From: Manihot esculenta
Taxonomy: Eukaryota; Streptophyta; Magnoliopsida; Malpighiales; Euphorbiaceae
DNA: 64,000 bases
Direction of reading: 5' to 3'
Assembly (NCBI RefSeq): GCF_001659605.2
Contig: NC_035176.2
Span: 18,121,122 to 18,185,121, forward strand
Shown here: positions 37,101-48,062 of the stretch, piece after piece
Position numbering within the stretch: the stretch's first letter is position 1
How the letters are laid out: every line of letters starts with the position of its first letter
Position numbers and translations under genes: made by a program
The notes under the pieces: model-generated
Seen by the model: only the letters and a program-made list of their open reading frames with translations
Told to the model about the DNA's origin: nothing
The model's database searches: none

Positions 37101-37485
37101 TAAAATATAACTCCAAAACATGGCCCAACACTCTAAATTTAAAAGATAAAATATGGACAGAACAAGTCCAAAAAAGCTAAAATAAAGCAAGTGTTTATAT
37201 AATAAAACATAGTAAGCCCATCATAACAAAACTAAATATTCACAAAAACCTTTCTTGATCTTCACTTTAGGCTTCCCTTTGTGTAGTTTTGGCCCATAGG
37301 CTTGATTAGACTCTCTAAGCCTATTATTGCAAATGTTACATCAAATCTATCCCATATGAATTGAAATATGCCCCAAGTGTATTTGGATCATATGAATACG
37401 ATTTTAAACTCCTTTTAGACCCTTTTGAATGATATAAAGTTTCTCCATACTATTGTTAAAAATTTGCCCTATTGGATCCGTATCA
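34115..37485 (-). mobile_element. Element D2: complete non-autonomous LTR element, unclassified family
   Basis: A 3371-bp insertion with a 5-bp duplication TAAGC. LTRs are 34115-34887 (3', 773 bp) and 36694-37485 (5', 792 bp), with minus-strand termini TGATACGGATCC...; they are noticeably diverged, so the insertion is old. A primer site TGGTATCATAGACAAAG (36675-36691 on minus) lies two bases from the 5' LTR. A purine tract (AGAAGGAGGGAA) precedes the 3' LTR. The internal region encodes no recognisable gag or pol. 35400-36670 is mostly non-coding, A-rich sequence with several TTTCGGCC words. Confidence 0.88.
34824..35660 (-). pseudogene. Broken ORF of element D2
   Basis: On the minus strand a frame opens near 35620 (MDSDDESEPDMASEYKLIKS), shifts frame within 30 codons into RLYRTLERLTEAMESLKVSQ, and then reads RDLNNRLVRLVQ-stop. 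It continues as the acidic region shared with D1 (MHEVNIVV..., NDGGHGEDMIDE). Combining D1 and D2 suggests an ancestral product of about 300 residues or more with an acidic start, a possible coiled-coil stretch and an acidic tail. Family and function are unknown to me. Confidence 0.5.
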
Positions 37486-37490
37486 TAAGC
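37486..37490. repeat. Target-site duplication of element D2, right copy
   Basis: TAAGC directly follows the LTR end TATCA. Confidence 0.9.
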
Positions 37491-37560
37491 TGGCCAAATT
37501 AGATGGCCGAGTCATTTTCCACTCTTGGAATATTTAAAATCTAAGAAAATTTTATCAATA
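37491..37560 (+). pseudogene. Integrase C-terminal scrap of element E, part 2
   Basis: The translation AKLDGRVIFHSWN continues SYKL from 34109 and matches the Tat-type ending ...L.GRVIPRAWN. It proves that 33090-34109 and 37491 onwards belong to one element. Confidence 0.65.
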
Positions 37561-37624
37561 ATAGTTAATGATGTATTTTTTTTATGTGTTATGTTATTTA
37601 GTCACAAGAAACGATGGGGTTGCC

Positions 37625-38245
37625 TTCTTCTAAAAGATTAAAGAGCATTCATTAAAGTCACAAGACGGATATCTACTAGGCTCTATAATTTGGGTGTTAG
37701 TCCTGCTAAACAAGGCATTTCATGCTAGGCCACAAGGAGGGTTCCACTAGGCCATCTAATTCGGGTGTTAGTCCCGCTAAACAAGGCATCTTATGCCAAG
37801 CCACAAGGCATGTTCCGCTAGGCCACCTAATCTAGGAGTTAGTCCCACTAAAAAGGCATTTGATGCCAAGGCTACAAGGTGGGTATTCGCTAAGCTATAA
37901 TCGGGGTGATAGTCCCGCTAAAAAAGGCATTTGATGCCAAGGTCACACGCCGGGTATCCACCAGGGCATAATCATGGTGTTAGTCCCGTTAAACAAGACA
38001 TTTGATGTCAAAACCACAAGGCGAGTATCCGTTAGGCCATAATTCGGGTGTCAGTCCCGCTAAATAATGCATTTGATGCCAGGCCACAAGGCGGGCATCC
38101 GCTAGGCCACATGACCAAGTGTTAGTTCCGCTAACTAAGGCATTGGATGCCAGGCCATAAGGCAGGTATCTGCCAGGCCACATGCCAGGTGTTAGTCCCA
38201 CTAACTAAGACATTTCACGCCCAGGCCATAAGGCGAGTATACGCT
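37625..38245. repeat. ~70-bp tandem repeat array of element E (left part)
   Basis: About eight to nine imperfect units of 70-71 bp contain GGTGTTAGTCCCGCTAAACA, GGCATTTGATGCC and AGGCCACAAGGCGGGTATCC. GGCAT-N4-ATGCC inside each unit is a small inverted repeat. The array lies after the integrase scrap, where Tat/Ogre elements are known to carry variable tandem repeats. It is split by element C and resumes at 48063. The minus-strand ORF 37989-38201 is only a translation of the repeat. Confidence 0.85.
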
Positions 38246-38250
38246 AGACC
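38246..38250. repeat. Target-site duplication of element C, left copy
   Basis: AGACC; matched by AGACC at 48058-48062. Confidence 0.95.
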
Positions 38251-40495
38251 TGTAATACCCGGCTAGACTCCGGTATCGGAATTCCTACCGTCCGGCGGAA
38301 TCTCGGATGTCGGAAGCCTCTAGTAGGGTAAAACCATGTTTTTATGAAATGTTTTAATGTGTTTTATGTTTTAAGCGTGAAAGAAAATGAGTTTTTGCAT
38401 GAAAATAGCATTGGAGGAAAACTCAGGTTCGGCCGCCGAACCTCAAGTTCGGCCGCCGAACATGCATGCGTTGTGGGTGTGCTTTAGGCCCCCGAAAGCA
38501 TAAGTGAGGGAAGTCCAGGTTCGGCCGCCGAACCTCAAGTTCGGCCGCCGAACATGGCATGCATGCGGAGGCACATTCGGCCCCCGAACGTGGTCTGGCC
38601 AGCCACTATAAAAGGGTCCCTTAGCCGAAAACGGGCGAGCTTTTTCCCCATTTTCGGCCAAGGTGAGTCTCCGCCGCCCCTCACCCATCTTTGGCGTCTT
38701 TCCTCTAGATCTTTCAAGATTTTCACTTGTTTTCACTTTGTTTTGAAGATTAAAGCTTTTGAGCAAAGTTTTGGAGTTTGGAGGTTCAAGAACCCAATCT
38801 CTCCCAACTTCGAGTTTTAGGTCGTCTCTCTCTCGATCTTCAAGAGGTAAGAGCCGATCTTAAGCTCATTGCATGTTTTAAGTAAGTTTTAAGTAGATCT
38901 ATGGGTTAGAATGCATGTTTAGGTTATGGTTATGTTTATGGGTATAAATGTGTGTTCTTGGACAATGCGAGTTGCTTGATGTGTTGTAGATGGGGTTTAT
39001 GATGGTTTGAGGCCCCTAGGAACATGTATGCTTGTGTTTGTGTGTTGTAGAATAGGTTTGATGCACGTTTGATAAGTTTGGAGGCGAAATGTGCATTGGG
39101 AGCCAAGTTTCTGCCCTTTGGCAGAAACCAGGTTCGGCAGCCGAAGGAACTTTCGGCCGCCGAACATGGCTGGGGAGGCAGCCTTTCGGCTGCCGAAGCT
39201 TTCCCCCGAAAGGAGACTTTCGTCTCTGTCTGGCAGTTTCGGCCGCCGAAGGTGCCGCCGAACCTGCCTGACTTTCGGCTCTGGAGGGACTTTCGGCCGC
39301 CGAACCTGCCGCCGAAAGTGCCCTGTTCAGGGCTCCTTTGCATGTTTTTCTATGGTTGTTTCATGTTGTTTTAGGGGGGGTTTTTGGGGAGTAGTTTAGA
39401 GATATGTTCTAGTATGTTTGGTCCCTCATTTGAGTCCACCTGTGTAGGTTCGGACCCGAGGAACTGAGGACCCCAGCAGTGAGTTCAGCTGCTTTGGTTT
39501 TGTCAGAGTCTGCCAGAGGTGAGTGGAACTAAACTTAATCTTTTAAATTAAATGTTTTATCATGTTTCATGCATCACGATTATGCAATAGGATGATTGCA
39601 TTAGTTTCCACGAATATGCCGCATTGCATCGATTGTTGTTGATGTGGGTGAATATTGGATGACCCAATTAGTCCATGACAGGAAGACCAGGACCCCATGC
39701 TACGGCCTGGCACTATGTAAGGAAAGACCAGGACCCCATTCGACGGCCTGGCACGGTTATGAGACTCGAAGACCAGGAGCCCAGAGGAGGCCCTGTGGAA
39801 ATGGTAAGTAATGTATGTTATGACAGAAAGACCAGGACCCCATGCTACGGCCTGGCACTATGTTAACTTGGACTAATTGGTGACAAGTTCACCCAACCCT
39901 TATGTGAATTGTCTGTGTTATGATGCATTTCATTGGAGCATAGTGTTAATATGTTTTATAGTTCTGCTCACTGGGCTTTTAGCTCACCCCTCTCCCTTTA
40001 CCCCCAGGCTTGCAGGTACAGGATAGAGCAGGAGTCCGGATAGAGTAAAGAAGTCATGTTTATGTAATAGTTAGTAATGGACATGATCATATTATATTGT
40101 AATGTTTTAAACAGAATAGTCATGAAAGGATGTTTATGGATGTTAGAGGTGTGCTTGACCATAGATGGTTGTTATCCCTATTATTACATGATCTTAGAGA
40201 TTTTTATGATGATTTTTGTAAACCAACTCAACATATGCTATGCCACCCATTGGGGGCACTGATGAGATCCCACTGAGGGATCAATGTTATGTTTATGTTA
40301 TGTATGATGTTTATGCACAGGTTGAGTTTGGTTGATGTATATGGAAAGAAAAGTTTTAATTTTTATGTATATTGTTGATCATGTATGGGATTAAACAGGT
40401 TCACAGAATGCATGTTAGGCTTGCTACGGGTCCCGGCGGCCTTAAGTCGACCCGGATCCTAGCGCCGGTAGCGGTCCGATTTTCGGGTCGTTACA
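38251..40495 (+). repeat. Element C 5' LTR
   Basis: TGTAATACCCGGC...GGTCGTTACA. U3 has four exact TTCGGCCGCCGAA motifs (38428-38440, 38448-38460, 38520-38532, 38540-38552), in two pairs with 20-bp spacing, upstream of the TATA box. A second cluster lies in the transcribed part (39131-39320). At 39681-39860 a repeat of AGACCAGGACCCCAT...CGGCCTGGCAC occurs about four times. Candidate splice donors lie at 38663, 38847 and 39519. Confidence 0.95.
38607..38614 (+). promoter_or_regulatory. TATA box of element C 5' LTR
   Basis: TATAAAAG lies 356 bp into the LTR, just downstream of the U3 inverted-repeat motifs. The same position in families A and G also has or had a TATA-like word. Transcription should start about 30 bp downstream. 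Confidence 0.75.
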
Positions 40496-40498
40496 GAA

Positions 40499-40510
40499 TG
40501 GTATCAGAGC
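40499..40510 (+). other. Primer binding site of element C
   Basis: TGGTATCAGAGC lies three bases after the LTR end. It is complementary to the 3' end of initiator tRNA-Met. Confidence 0.95.
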
Positions 40511-40746
40511 CCTAGGTTCATATGGTCGAACCTAGAGTGTCGGGCTCATAGATGTCATAGAAGGTCAAGCACAATAGGAAAGATCATGTCCACTAGGATA
40601 GGATGTGGAGTCCTGTCTTGATTAATGATGTGAAATGCCATGATGATATGCTATGATATGTGATGTGTGATGCGGGTTCATGTGTGCCCACATGAACCAT
40701 ATGGTGCTAATGTTTGTGCTATGTGTGCTGTTTTTCAGAAAACAGG

Positions 40747-43700
40747 ATGAGGGGAACTCGTCGATCAACAAGATTGACTGGAGTACCACCTGAGGATGAG
40801 GGCATGAGCGCCCGTCCTCCTACATTGCCTAGGGCAATGTCTAGTAGGTCTAACCGAGAAAGAGCAGTAAGAGACCCTAGAAGGTCTTTGGATCTGGGTA
40901 GAAGCAGATCAGTCAGAGGAACAGTTCAGGGTGAAATGTCAGAGGAAGTGGGGGACCAGATGGATGTAGAACAGAGGAGGGATGGCAGTTTGGGAGTTAG
41001 CATGTCGGAAGAAGGTATGGGAGAGTCCCAAGGAGGCACTCAGGCCTCGGGATTTGTTCAGCCACCCCACTACCCATACTTCTCACAAAACCCCGGGTAT
41101 TCGATGGGAGGCACATCGGATTACCCTAGCTTCACTCCTTATCCCACACAGATGCCATACCCACCATACTACCCACCATACTCACAGTACCCGATGTATC
41201 CACCACCACCCTACTATCCAAATCCAGCAGACCCTACCTCAGAAAATGTTGCACCACCTCCACCACCTACAGAACCAGCAGCCCCAGTTGCTCAGCCATC
41301 TAGACCTAGTTCAGCCAGTGGGAGCAAGGTTAAGATGACTGACTACATGAAATTGGGTGCTCCCCGGTATGAAAAAGGGGATGACCCATTTGTATATCTG
41401 GAAAGGGTTAAAGTGATCACAGAGGAGATTGGGGCTGATGACAGTAGAGCCATTCAGATGGCTGGGTTCACGCTTAAGTGCAAGAAGGCACGAGAGTGGT
41501 TCAAGAATTATGTGAACCTAAGAGTGGACAACATGTCCTGGGAAGAGTTTGCAAACGAGTTTGCAGGTTGGGCTTTTCCCGATAGTTCAAGGGAGCTGAA
41601 AATGATAGAGTTTGAGCAGTTGAGGCAGACGGATGAAATGAGTGTAGAGGAGTACACCGACAGATTCTTAGAGCTGTTGCCTTTTGCTGGGCAGAGTCTG
41701 GACACAGATTCAAAGAGGTCAAGGAGGTATGTCATGAAACTTCATTCCAGGTATTCCTCCTTGATTCAGTCTGTGGACCGGGAGAGCTTCCATGCCATAG
41801 TAGATATGGCTAGGAAAATGGAGGCCAGTGCCATCATTCAGGGGGCAGTTAAACAGACAGTGGCACAGCCTTCTGGTTCTAAAACTCCGGGTGGGGGAAG
41901 ATTAGATCCTTCTACCCTGAGTGCAGCAGCTTCAGGCAGTAAGAGATGGGGTAAGTCCAAGGGTAAGAAGAATAAGTTCTGGAATAAAGTCAAGTCCAGT
42001 CTGGGATTTGGAAGTGGCTCAAGCTCTGGTGCGGATAATGCAGTTTGTGCGAAGTGTGGTAAGCCACACAGGGGAGTATGTCGGTTTGGGATGAACGCCT
42101 GTTTCAGATGTGGTCAGGAGGGGCATATGGCTCGAGAATGCCCAAGAGCAGTCCCGATGGCTCAGTCCCAGCAGACAGCCTCAGGCAGTGTAGCGCAGCC
42201 AGCAGCTCCAGCCATGACTCAGGCCAGTGGCAGAGGCAGAGGGAGAGGAGCAGCCTCTTCTTCAGCGGGTTTCAGAGGTGAAGGTCCATCAGCTCCAGCA
42301 CGGATCTTCACAATGACACAGCAGGAGGCAGATGCATCTAACACCGTGGTGGCAGGTAACTTAATTATTGGTTGTTCAGATGTGTATGCCTTGATGGACC
42401 CTGGTGCATCTCATTCTTTTATAGCTCCGAGAGCCGTGGGGAGGTTAGGTCTGATGACTTCTGGGTTAGAGTGTCCTCTCTGGGTCAGTGGACCCAAGTG
42501 TGATCCATCAGTGGCAGAGTCAGTCTGCCAGTGTAGTCCTGTGTTTGTTGAGGGAAGATGCTTGTCCGCCGACCTAGTGGTTCTAGATTTGACAGATTTT
42601 GACGTCATTCTAGGGATGGACTGGTTATCTACCCATGGTGCTACCTTGGACTGCAGGGACAAGGTAGTCAGGTTCAGAGGTCAGGATGGGTCTGAGGTTG
42701 TCTTCAGAGGAGACAGGAGAGGTACACCTAGAGGTCTGATATCAGCTCTTCAGGCTCGTAGGTTGCTCAGGAGGGGATGTCAGGGGTATTTGGCTCATGT
42801 GAGAGAGCTTAGCAGTCAGGTCAGAGAGCCCGCCTCAGTGCCAGTGGTTAGAGAGTTCTTAGATGTGTTCCCAGATGAGCTGCCAGGTTTACCACCTGCT
42901 AGGGAGATAGAGTTCGAGATAGAACTAATGCCTGGAACCCGACCGATCTCTATCCCTCCCTACAGGATGGCGCCAGCAGAATTGAAAGAGTTGAAGGAGC
43001 AGTTACAGGAGCTGGTAGACAAGGGCTTCATCCGACCGAGTACCTCACCCTGGGGTGCTCCAGTTTTGTTCGTGAGAAAGAAGGATGGATCCCTTAGACT
43101 TTGTATCGACTACAGGCAGTTGAACAAAGTCACTACCAAGAACAAGTACCCTTTGCCAAGGATCGACGATCTATTCGACCAGCTAGCAGGAGCGGGTTGT
43201 TTCTCCAAAATAGATCTGAGATCTGGGTACCATCAGTTGAGGATCAGGGAAGAGGACGTGCTAAAGACAGCTTTCAGGACCATCTGTGGGCATTTTGAGT
43301 TCCTTATAATGCCGTTTGGGTTAACCAACGCCCCTGCAGCATTCATGGATCTCATGAACAGAGTGTTTAGCCAGTACCTGGATCACTTCGTTATTGTCTT
43401 CATAGATGATATCCTAGTGTATTCCAGGAATGCAGAGGAGCATGCCCATCATCTGAGGTTGGTTCTACAGACCTTGAGGGAACATGGCTTGTATGCCAAG
43501 TTCTCCAAGTGTGAGTTTTGGCTGAGGAGCATTTCGTTCTTGGGGCATGTAGTGTCAGAGAATGGGATAGAGGTGGACCCCAAGAAGACAGAAACTGTGG
43601 CTAACTGGCCTAGACCCACTTCAGTAGCGGAGATCAGGAGTTTCTTGGGTTTGGCAGGTTACTACAGGAGGTTCGTTCAGGATTTCTCGAAAATAGCAAC

Positions 43701-45741
43701 TCCTCTGACCAGACTAACCAGGAAGAATCAGAAGTTTCTGTGGACCGACCAGTGCGAAGAGAGTTTTGAAGAGCTTAAGAAGAGGTTGACTTCAGCGCCA
43801 GTTTTAGCTCTGCCATCTAGTGATGAGGACTTTACAGTCTTTTGTGATGCGTCCCGTATGGGACTTGGTTGTGTACTGATGCAAAATGAGAGGGTGATTG
43901 CTTATGCTTCGAGGCAGCTAAAGAAGCATGAGTTGAATTACCCCACACATGACCTTGAGATAGCAGCAGTAATCTTTGCACTCAAGATGTGGAGGCACTA
44001 CCTCTATGGGGTAAAATGTGAGATCTTTACAGATCATAAGAGCCTGCAGTACATCCTGAGTCAAAGAGATTTGAACTTGAGACAGAGGAGATGGGTAGAG
44101 CTGCTGAGTGACTATGATTGCAAGATTCAGTATCATCCGGGTAAGGCGAATGTCGTGGCAGACGCCTTAAGCCGGAAGTCACTAGGCAGTCTATCCCACA
44201 TCACGGCAGAGAGGAGACCAGTGGTGAAGGAGTTTTACAAGCTCATTGATGAAGGTCTACAGTTGGAGTTGTCTGGTACAGGTGCCTTGGTTGCTCAGAT
44301 GAAAGTGACACCCGTGTTTCTGGAGCAGGTGGCTCAGAAACAGCATGAGGACCCAGACTTAGTGAAGATTGCCAGGACTGTTCAGTCAGGCAAAGACAGC
44401 GAGTTCAGATTCGACAACAAGGGGATCCTCCGCTATGGGAGTCGTTTATGTGTACCAGATGACATAGGGCTAAAAGGAGACATTATGAGAGAGGCTCATA
44501 ATGCAAGATACAACATTCACCCCGGAGCCACCAAAATGTATCAGGATCTGAAGAAAGTTTATTGGTGGCCAGCTATGAAGAGAGAAGTGGCACAGTTTGT
44601 GTCAGCCTGCGAAGTTTGTCAGAGGGTGAAGCTGGAACATCAGAAGCCGGCTGGAATGCTTAACCCGCTACCTATTCCAAAGTGGAAATGGGAGAATATA
44701 GCTATGGACTTCGTAGTGGGGTTACCGGCGACGTCCAACAGATTGGACTCCATATGGGTGATTGTGGACAGACTCACCAAATCTGCTCACTTCATCCCTG
44801 TCAAGAGTGGCTATTCTGTGGACAAATTGGCGCAGGTGTATGTTGATGAGATCGTCAGACTGCATGGGGTTCCTGTTTCTATAGTGTCAGATAGAGGGCC
44901 CCAGTTCACCTCCAGGTTTTGGCGGAGTCTGCAGGATGCCATGGGTACCAGGTTGGATTTTAGCACTGCCTTCCATCCACAGACAGACGAACAATCAGAG
45001 AGGACCATCCAGACCATAGAAGATATGCTAAGAATGTGTGTGCTGGACTTTGGCGGTTCTTGGAGGCAGCATCTGCCTTTGGTGGAGTTTGCCTACAATA
45101 ACAGCCATCATGCTAGCATCGGGATGGCTCCATATGAAGCTTTATATGGGAGGAAGTGCAGGTCACCTGTTTGCTGGGAGGAAGTTGGAGAAAAGGCCTT
45201 GACAGGGCCTGAGTTAGTAGAGATCACCAGCAGGGTGGTACCCTTAATCAGAGAAAGAATCAAGACTGCTGCAAGCAGACAGAAGAGTTATGCAGACATC
45301 CGCAGAAGGCAAGTGGAGTTTCAGGAGGGGGATCTGGTATTGCTCAAGGTGTCTCCAATGAAAGGAGTGGTTCGCTTCGGGAAGAAAGGTAAACTAGCCC
45401 CACGATACATCGGACCCTTTGAAGTCTTGCAGAAGATTGGGAATGTGTCGTATAAGCTAGATTTGCCTGCTCCTATGGCAAGAATCCATCTGGTTTTCCA
45501 TGTTTCCATGTTGAGAAAGTTCGTGTCAGATCCGGGCAAGGTTCTTAGTGAGCCTGATGTGGAGATCCAAGAGGATCTCACCTATGTTGAGCAGCTGGTA
45601 CGGATCCTAGACACCCAGATCAGAAAGCTTAGGAACAAGGAAATCCCGATGGTGAAGGTCCTTTGGAACCACCACAATATGGAAGAGTGCACTTGGGAGA
45701 CACGGGAGTCTATGCTCCGACAATATCCTCATCTCTTTTAA
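40747..45741 (+). CDS. Gag-Pol polyprotein of Ty3/gypsy element C
   Basis: The first in-frame ATG is at 40747 (MRGTRRSTR); upstream the open frame has no ATG. The product is 1664 residues; numbers below count from 40714 (add 11 to count from the ATG). Gag has an acidic N-terminus, a Pro/Tyr-rich spacer (~145-205) and a capsid domain (~210-395). A zinc knuckle CX2CX4HX4C follows at 463-476. The protease motif at D562 reads MDPGASHSF. Reverse transcriptase spans ~760-940 with FIDD at 896-899. RNase H has D1045 in FCDAS. Integrase has a zinc finger (H1262, H1269, C1299, C1302) and a D1332, D1393, E1429 catalytic triad with D-35-E spacing. A GPFEVL stretch and a chromodomain-like tail follow (~1600-1675). 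All catalytic residues are present and there is no frameshift, so it may be functional. Oddity: residue 1426 is Glu where HPQTDGQSER is usual. Cytoplasmic particle assembly and nuclear integration are inferred from the family. Confidence 0.97.
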   Translation: MRGTRRSTRLTGVPPEDEGMSARPPTLPRAMSSRSNRERAVRDPRRSLDLGRSRSVRGTVQGEMSEEVGDQMDVEQRRDGSLGVSMSEEGMGESQGGTQASGFVQPPHYPYFSQNPGYSMGGTSDYPSFTPYPTQMPYPPYYPPYSQYPMYPPPPYYPNPADPTSENVAPPPPPTEPAAPVAQPSRPSSASGSKVKMTDYMKLGAPRYEKGDDPFVYLERVKVITEEIGADDSRAIQMAGFTLKCKKAREWFKNYVNLRVDNMSWEEFANEFAGWAFPDSSRELKMIEFEQLRQTDEMSVEEYTDRFLELLPFAGQSLDTDSKRSRRYVMKLHSRYSSLIQSVDRESFHAIVDMARKMEASAIIQGAVKQTVAQPSGSKTPGGGRLDPSTLSAAASGSKRWGKSKGKKNKFWNKVKSSLGFGSGSSSGADNAVCAKCGKPHRGVCRFGMNACFRCGQEGHMARECPRAVPMAQSQQTASGSVAQPAAPAMTQASGRGRGRGAASSSAGFRGEGPSAPARIFTMTQQEADASNTVVAGNLIIGCSDVYALMDPGASHSFIAPRAVGRLGLMTSGLECPLWVSGPKCDPSVAESVCQCSPVFVEGRCLSADLVVLDLTDFDVILGMDWLSTHGATLDCRDKVVRFRGQDGSEVVFRGDRRGTPRGLISALQARRLLRRGCQGYLAHVRELSSQVREPASVPVVREFLDVFPDELPGLPPAREIEFEIELMPGTRPISIPPYRMAPAELKELKEQLQELVDKGFIRPSTSPWGAPVLFVRKKDGSLRLCIDYRQLNKVTTKNKYPLPRIDDLFDQLAGAGCFSKIDLRSGYHQLRIREEDVLKTAFRTICGHFEFLIMPFGLTNAPAAFMDLMNRVFSQYLDHFVIVFIDDILVYSRNAEEHAHHLRLVLQTLREHGLYAKFSKCEFWLRSISFLGHVVSENGIEVDPKKTETVANWPRPTSVAEIRSFLGLAGYYRRFVQDFSKIATPLTRLTRKNQKFLWTDQCEESFEELKKRLTSAPVLALPSSDEDFTVFCDASRMGLGCVLMQNERVIAYASRQLKKHELNYPTHDLEIAAVIFALKMWRHYLYGVKCEIFTDHKSLQYILSQRDLNLRQRRWVELLSDYDCKIQYHPGKANVVADALSRKSLGSLSHITAERRPVVKEFYKLIDEGLQLELSGTGALVAQMKVTPVFLEQVAQKQHEDPDLVKIARTVQSGKDSEFRFDNKGILRYGSRLCVPDDIGLKGDIMREAHNARYNIHPGATKMYQDLKKVYWWPAMKREVAQFVSACEVCQRVKLEHQKPAGMLNPLPIPKWKWENIAMDFVVGLPATSNRLDSIWVIVDRLTKSAHFIPVKSGYSVDKLAQVYVDEIVRLHGVPVSIVSDRGPQFTSRFWRSLQDAMGTRLDFSTAFHPQTDEQSERTIQTIEDMLRMCVLDFGGSWRQHLPLVEFAYNNSHHASIGMAPYEALYGRKCRSPVCWEEVGEKALTGPELVEITSRVVPLIRERIKTAASRQKSYADIRRRQVEFQEGDLVLLKVSPMKGVVRFGKKGKLAPRYIGPFEVLQKIGNVSYKLDLPAPMARIHLVFHVSMLRKFVSDPGKVLSEPDVEIQEDLTYVEQLVRILDTQIRKLRNKEIPMVKVLWNHHNMEECTWETRESMLRQYPHLF

Positions 45742-45819
45742 GGTTAGTCTCTATGTGTTTCATGTTGTGATGATTCTATGCATGTGCTAGTTGAGGAACA
45801 TTCGGGGACGAATGTTCTT

Positions 45820-45832
45820 AAGGGGGAGAGAA
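45820..45832 (+). other. Polypurine tract of element C
   Basis: AAGGGGGAGAGAA lies directly before the 3' LTR. It is preceded by the imperfect inverted repeat GAACATTCGGGGACGAATGTTC (about 45796-45817), also present at the same place in family A and, altered, in B. Confidence 0.88.
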
Positions 45833-48057
45833 TGTAATACCCGGCTAGACTCCGGTATCGGAATTCCTACCGTCCGGCGGAATCTCGGATGTCGGAAGCC
45901 TCTAGTAGGGTAAAACCATGTTTTTATGAAATGTTTTAATGTGTTTTATGTTTTAAGCGTGAAAGAAAATGAGTTTTTGCATGAAAATAGCATTGGAGGA
46001 AAACTCAGGTTCGACCGCCGAACATGCATGCGTTGTGGGTGTGCTTTAGGCCCCCGAAAGCATAAGTGAGGGAAGTCCAGGTTTGGCCGCCGAACCTCAA
46101 GTTCGGCCGCCGAACATGGCATGCATGCGGAGGCACATTCGGCCCCCGAATGTGGTCTGGCCAGCCACTATAAAAGGGTCCCTTAGCCGAAAACGGGCGA
46201 GCTTTTTCCCCATTTTCGGCCAAGGTGAGTCTCCGCCGCCCCTCACCCATCTTTGGCGTCTTTCCTCTAGATCTTTCAAGATTTTCACTTGTTTTCACTT
46301 TGTTTTGAAGATTAAAGTTTTTGAGCAAAGTTTTGGAGTTTGGAGGTTCAAGAACCCAATCTCTCCCAACTTTGAGTTTTAGGTCGTCTCTCTCTCGATC
46401 TTCAAGAGGTAAGAGCCGATCTTAAGCTCATTGCATGTTTTAAGTAAGTTTTAAGTAGATCTATGGGTTAGAATGCATGTTTAGGTTATGGTTATGTTTA
46501 TGGGTATAAATGTGTGTTCTTGGACAATGTGAGTTGCTTGATGTGTTGTAGATGGGGTTTATGATGGTTTGAGGCCCCTAGGAACATGTATGCTTGTGTT
46601 TGTGTGTTGTAGAATAGGTTTGATGCACGTTTGATAAGTTTGGAGGCGAAATGTGCATTGGGAGCCAAGTTTCTGCCCTTTGGCAGAAACCAGGTTCGGC
46701 AGCCGAAGGAACTTTCGGCCGCCGAACATGGCTGGGGAGGCAGCCTTTCGGCTGCCGAAGCTTTCCCCCGAAAGGAGACTTTCGTCTCTGTCTGGCAGTT
46801 TCGGCCGCCGAAGGTGCCGCCGAACCTGCCTGACTTTCGGCTCTGGAGGGACTTTCGGCCGCCGAACCTGCCGCCGAAAGTGCCCTGTTCAGGGCTCCTT
46901 TGCATGTTTTTCTATGGTTGTTTCATGTTGTTTTAGGGGGGGTTTTGGGGAAGTAGTTTAGAGATATGTTCTAGTATGTTTGGTCCCTCATTTGAGTCCA
47001 CCTGTGTAGGTTCGGACCCGAGGAACCGAGGACCCCAGCAGTGAGTTCAGCTGCTTTGGTGTTGTCAGAGTCTGCCAGAGGTGAGTGGAACTAAACTTAA
47101 TCTTTTAAATTAAATGTTTTATCATGTTTCATGCATCACGATTATGCAATAGGATGATTGCATTAGTTTCCACGAATATGCCGCATTGCATCGATTGTTG
47201 TTGATGTGGGTGAATATTGGATGACCCAATTAGTCCATGACAGGAAGACCAGGACCCCATGCTACGGCCTGGCACTATGTAAGGAAAGACCAGGACCCCA
47301 TTCGACGGCCTGGCACGGTTATGAGACTCGAAGACCAGGAGCCCAGAGGAGGCCCTGGGGAAATGGTAAGTAATGTATGTTATGACAGGAAGACCAGGAC
47401 CCCATGCTACGGCCTGGCACTATGTTAACTTGGACTAATTGGTGACAAGTTCACCCAACCCTTATGTGAATTGTCTGTGTTATGATGCATTTCATTGGAG
47501 CATAGTGTTAATATGTTTTATAGTTCTGCTCACTGGGCTTTTAGCTCACCCCTCTCCCTTTACCCCCAGGCTTGCAGGTATAGGATAGAGCAGGAGTCCG
47601 GATAGAGTAAAGAAGTCATGTTTATGTAATAGTTAGTAATGGACATGATCATATTATATTGTAATGTTTTAAACAGTATAGTCATGAAAGGATGTTTATG
47701 GATGTTAGAGGTGTGCTTGACCATAGATGGTTGTTATCCCTATTATTACATGATCTTAGAGATTTTTATGATGATTTTTGTAAACCAACTCAACATATGC
47801 TATGCCACCCATTGGGGGCACTGATGAGATCCCACTGAGGGATCAATGTTATGTTTATGTTATGTATGATGTTTATGCACAGGTTGAGTTTGGTTGATGT
47901 ATATGGAAAGAAAAGTTTTAATTTTTATGTATATTGTTGATCATGTATGGGATTAAACAAGTTCACAGAATGCATGTTAGGCTTGCTACGGGTCCCGGCG
48001 GCCTTAAGTCGACCCGGATCCTAGCGCCGGTAGCGATCCGATTTTCGGGTCGTTACA
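45833..48057 (+). repeat. Element C 3' LTR
   Basis: 2225 bp. Compared with the 5' LTR it lacks 20 bp, exactly one of the paired TTCGGCCGCCGAA units (near 46012), and carries scattered C-to-T and G-to-A changes. The AGACCAGGACCCC repeat is at 47243-47422. ORFs such as 46498-46905 and 46653-46961 are by-products of the LTR motif repeats. Confidence 0.95.
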
Positions 48058-48062
48058 AGACC
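48058..48062. repeat. Target-site duplication of element C, right copy
   Basis: AGACC; identical to 38246-38250. Confidence 0.95.

Larger units (their letters stand above)
38251..48057 (+). mobile_element. Element C: intact Tekay/Del-type Ty3/gypsy chromovirus
   Basis: A complete 9807-bp element. LTRs are 2245 bp (38251-40495) and 2225 bp (45833-48057), with initiator-Met primer site, single uninterrupted gag-pol frame, polypurine tract and 5-bp duplication AGACC. The LTRs differ by about 14 substitutions, two single-base indels and one 20-bp deletion by eye (~0.6%). This points to insertion within the last few hundred thousand years at usual plant rates. Long LTRs, domain order PR-RT-RH-IN and a chromodomain-like C-terminus ([16 protein letters not shown]) suggest the Tekay (Del) lineage. 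It has landed inside the tandem repeats of element E. Confidence 0.97.

Noticed and set aside
37989..38201. Minus-strand ORF with repeating residues in the 70-bp array
   Set aside because: It is a by-product of tandem repetition with unit length near a multiple of three; no start context or similarity.
37625..38245. Possible CRISPR-like array
   Set aside because: Units are contiguous tandem repeats without unique spacers, in a plant retroelement.
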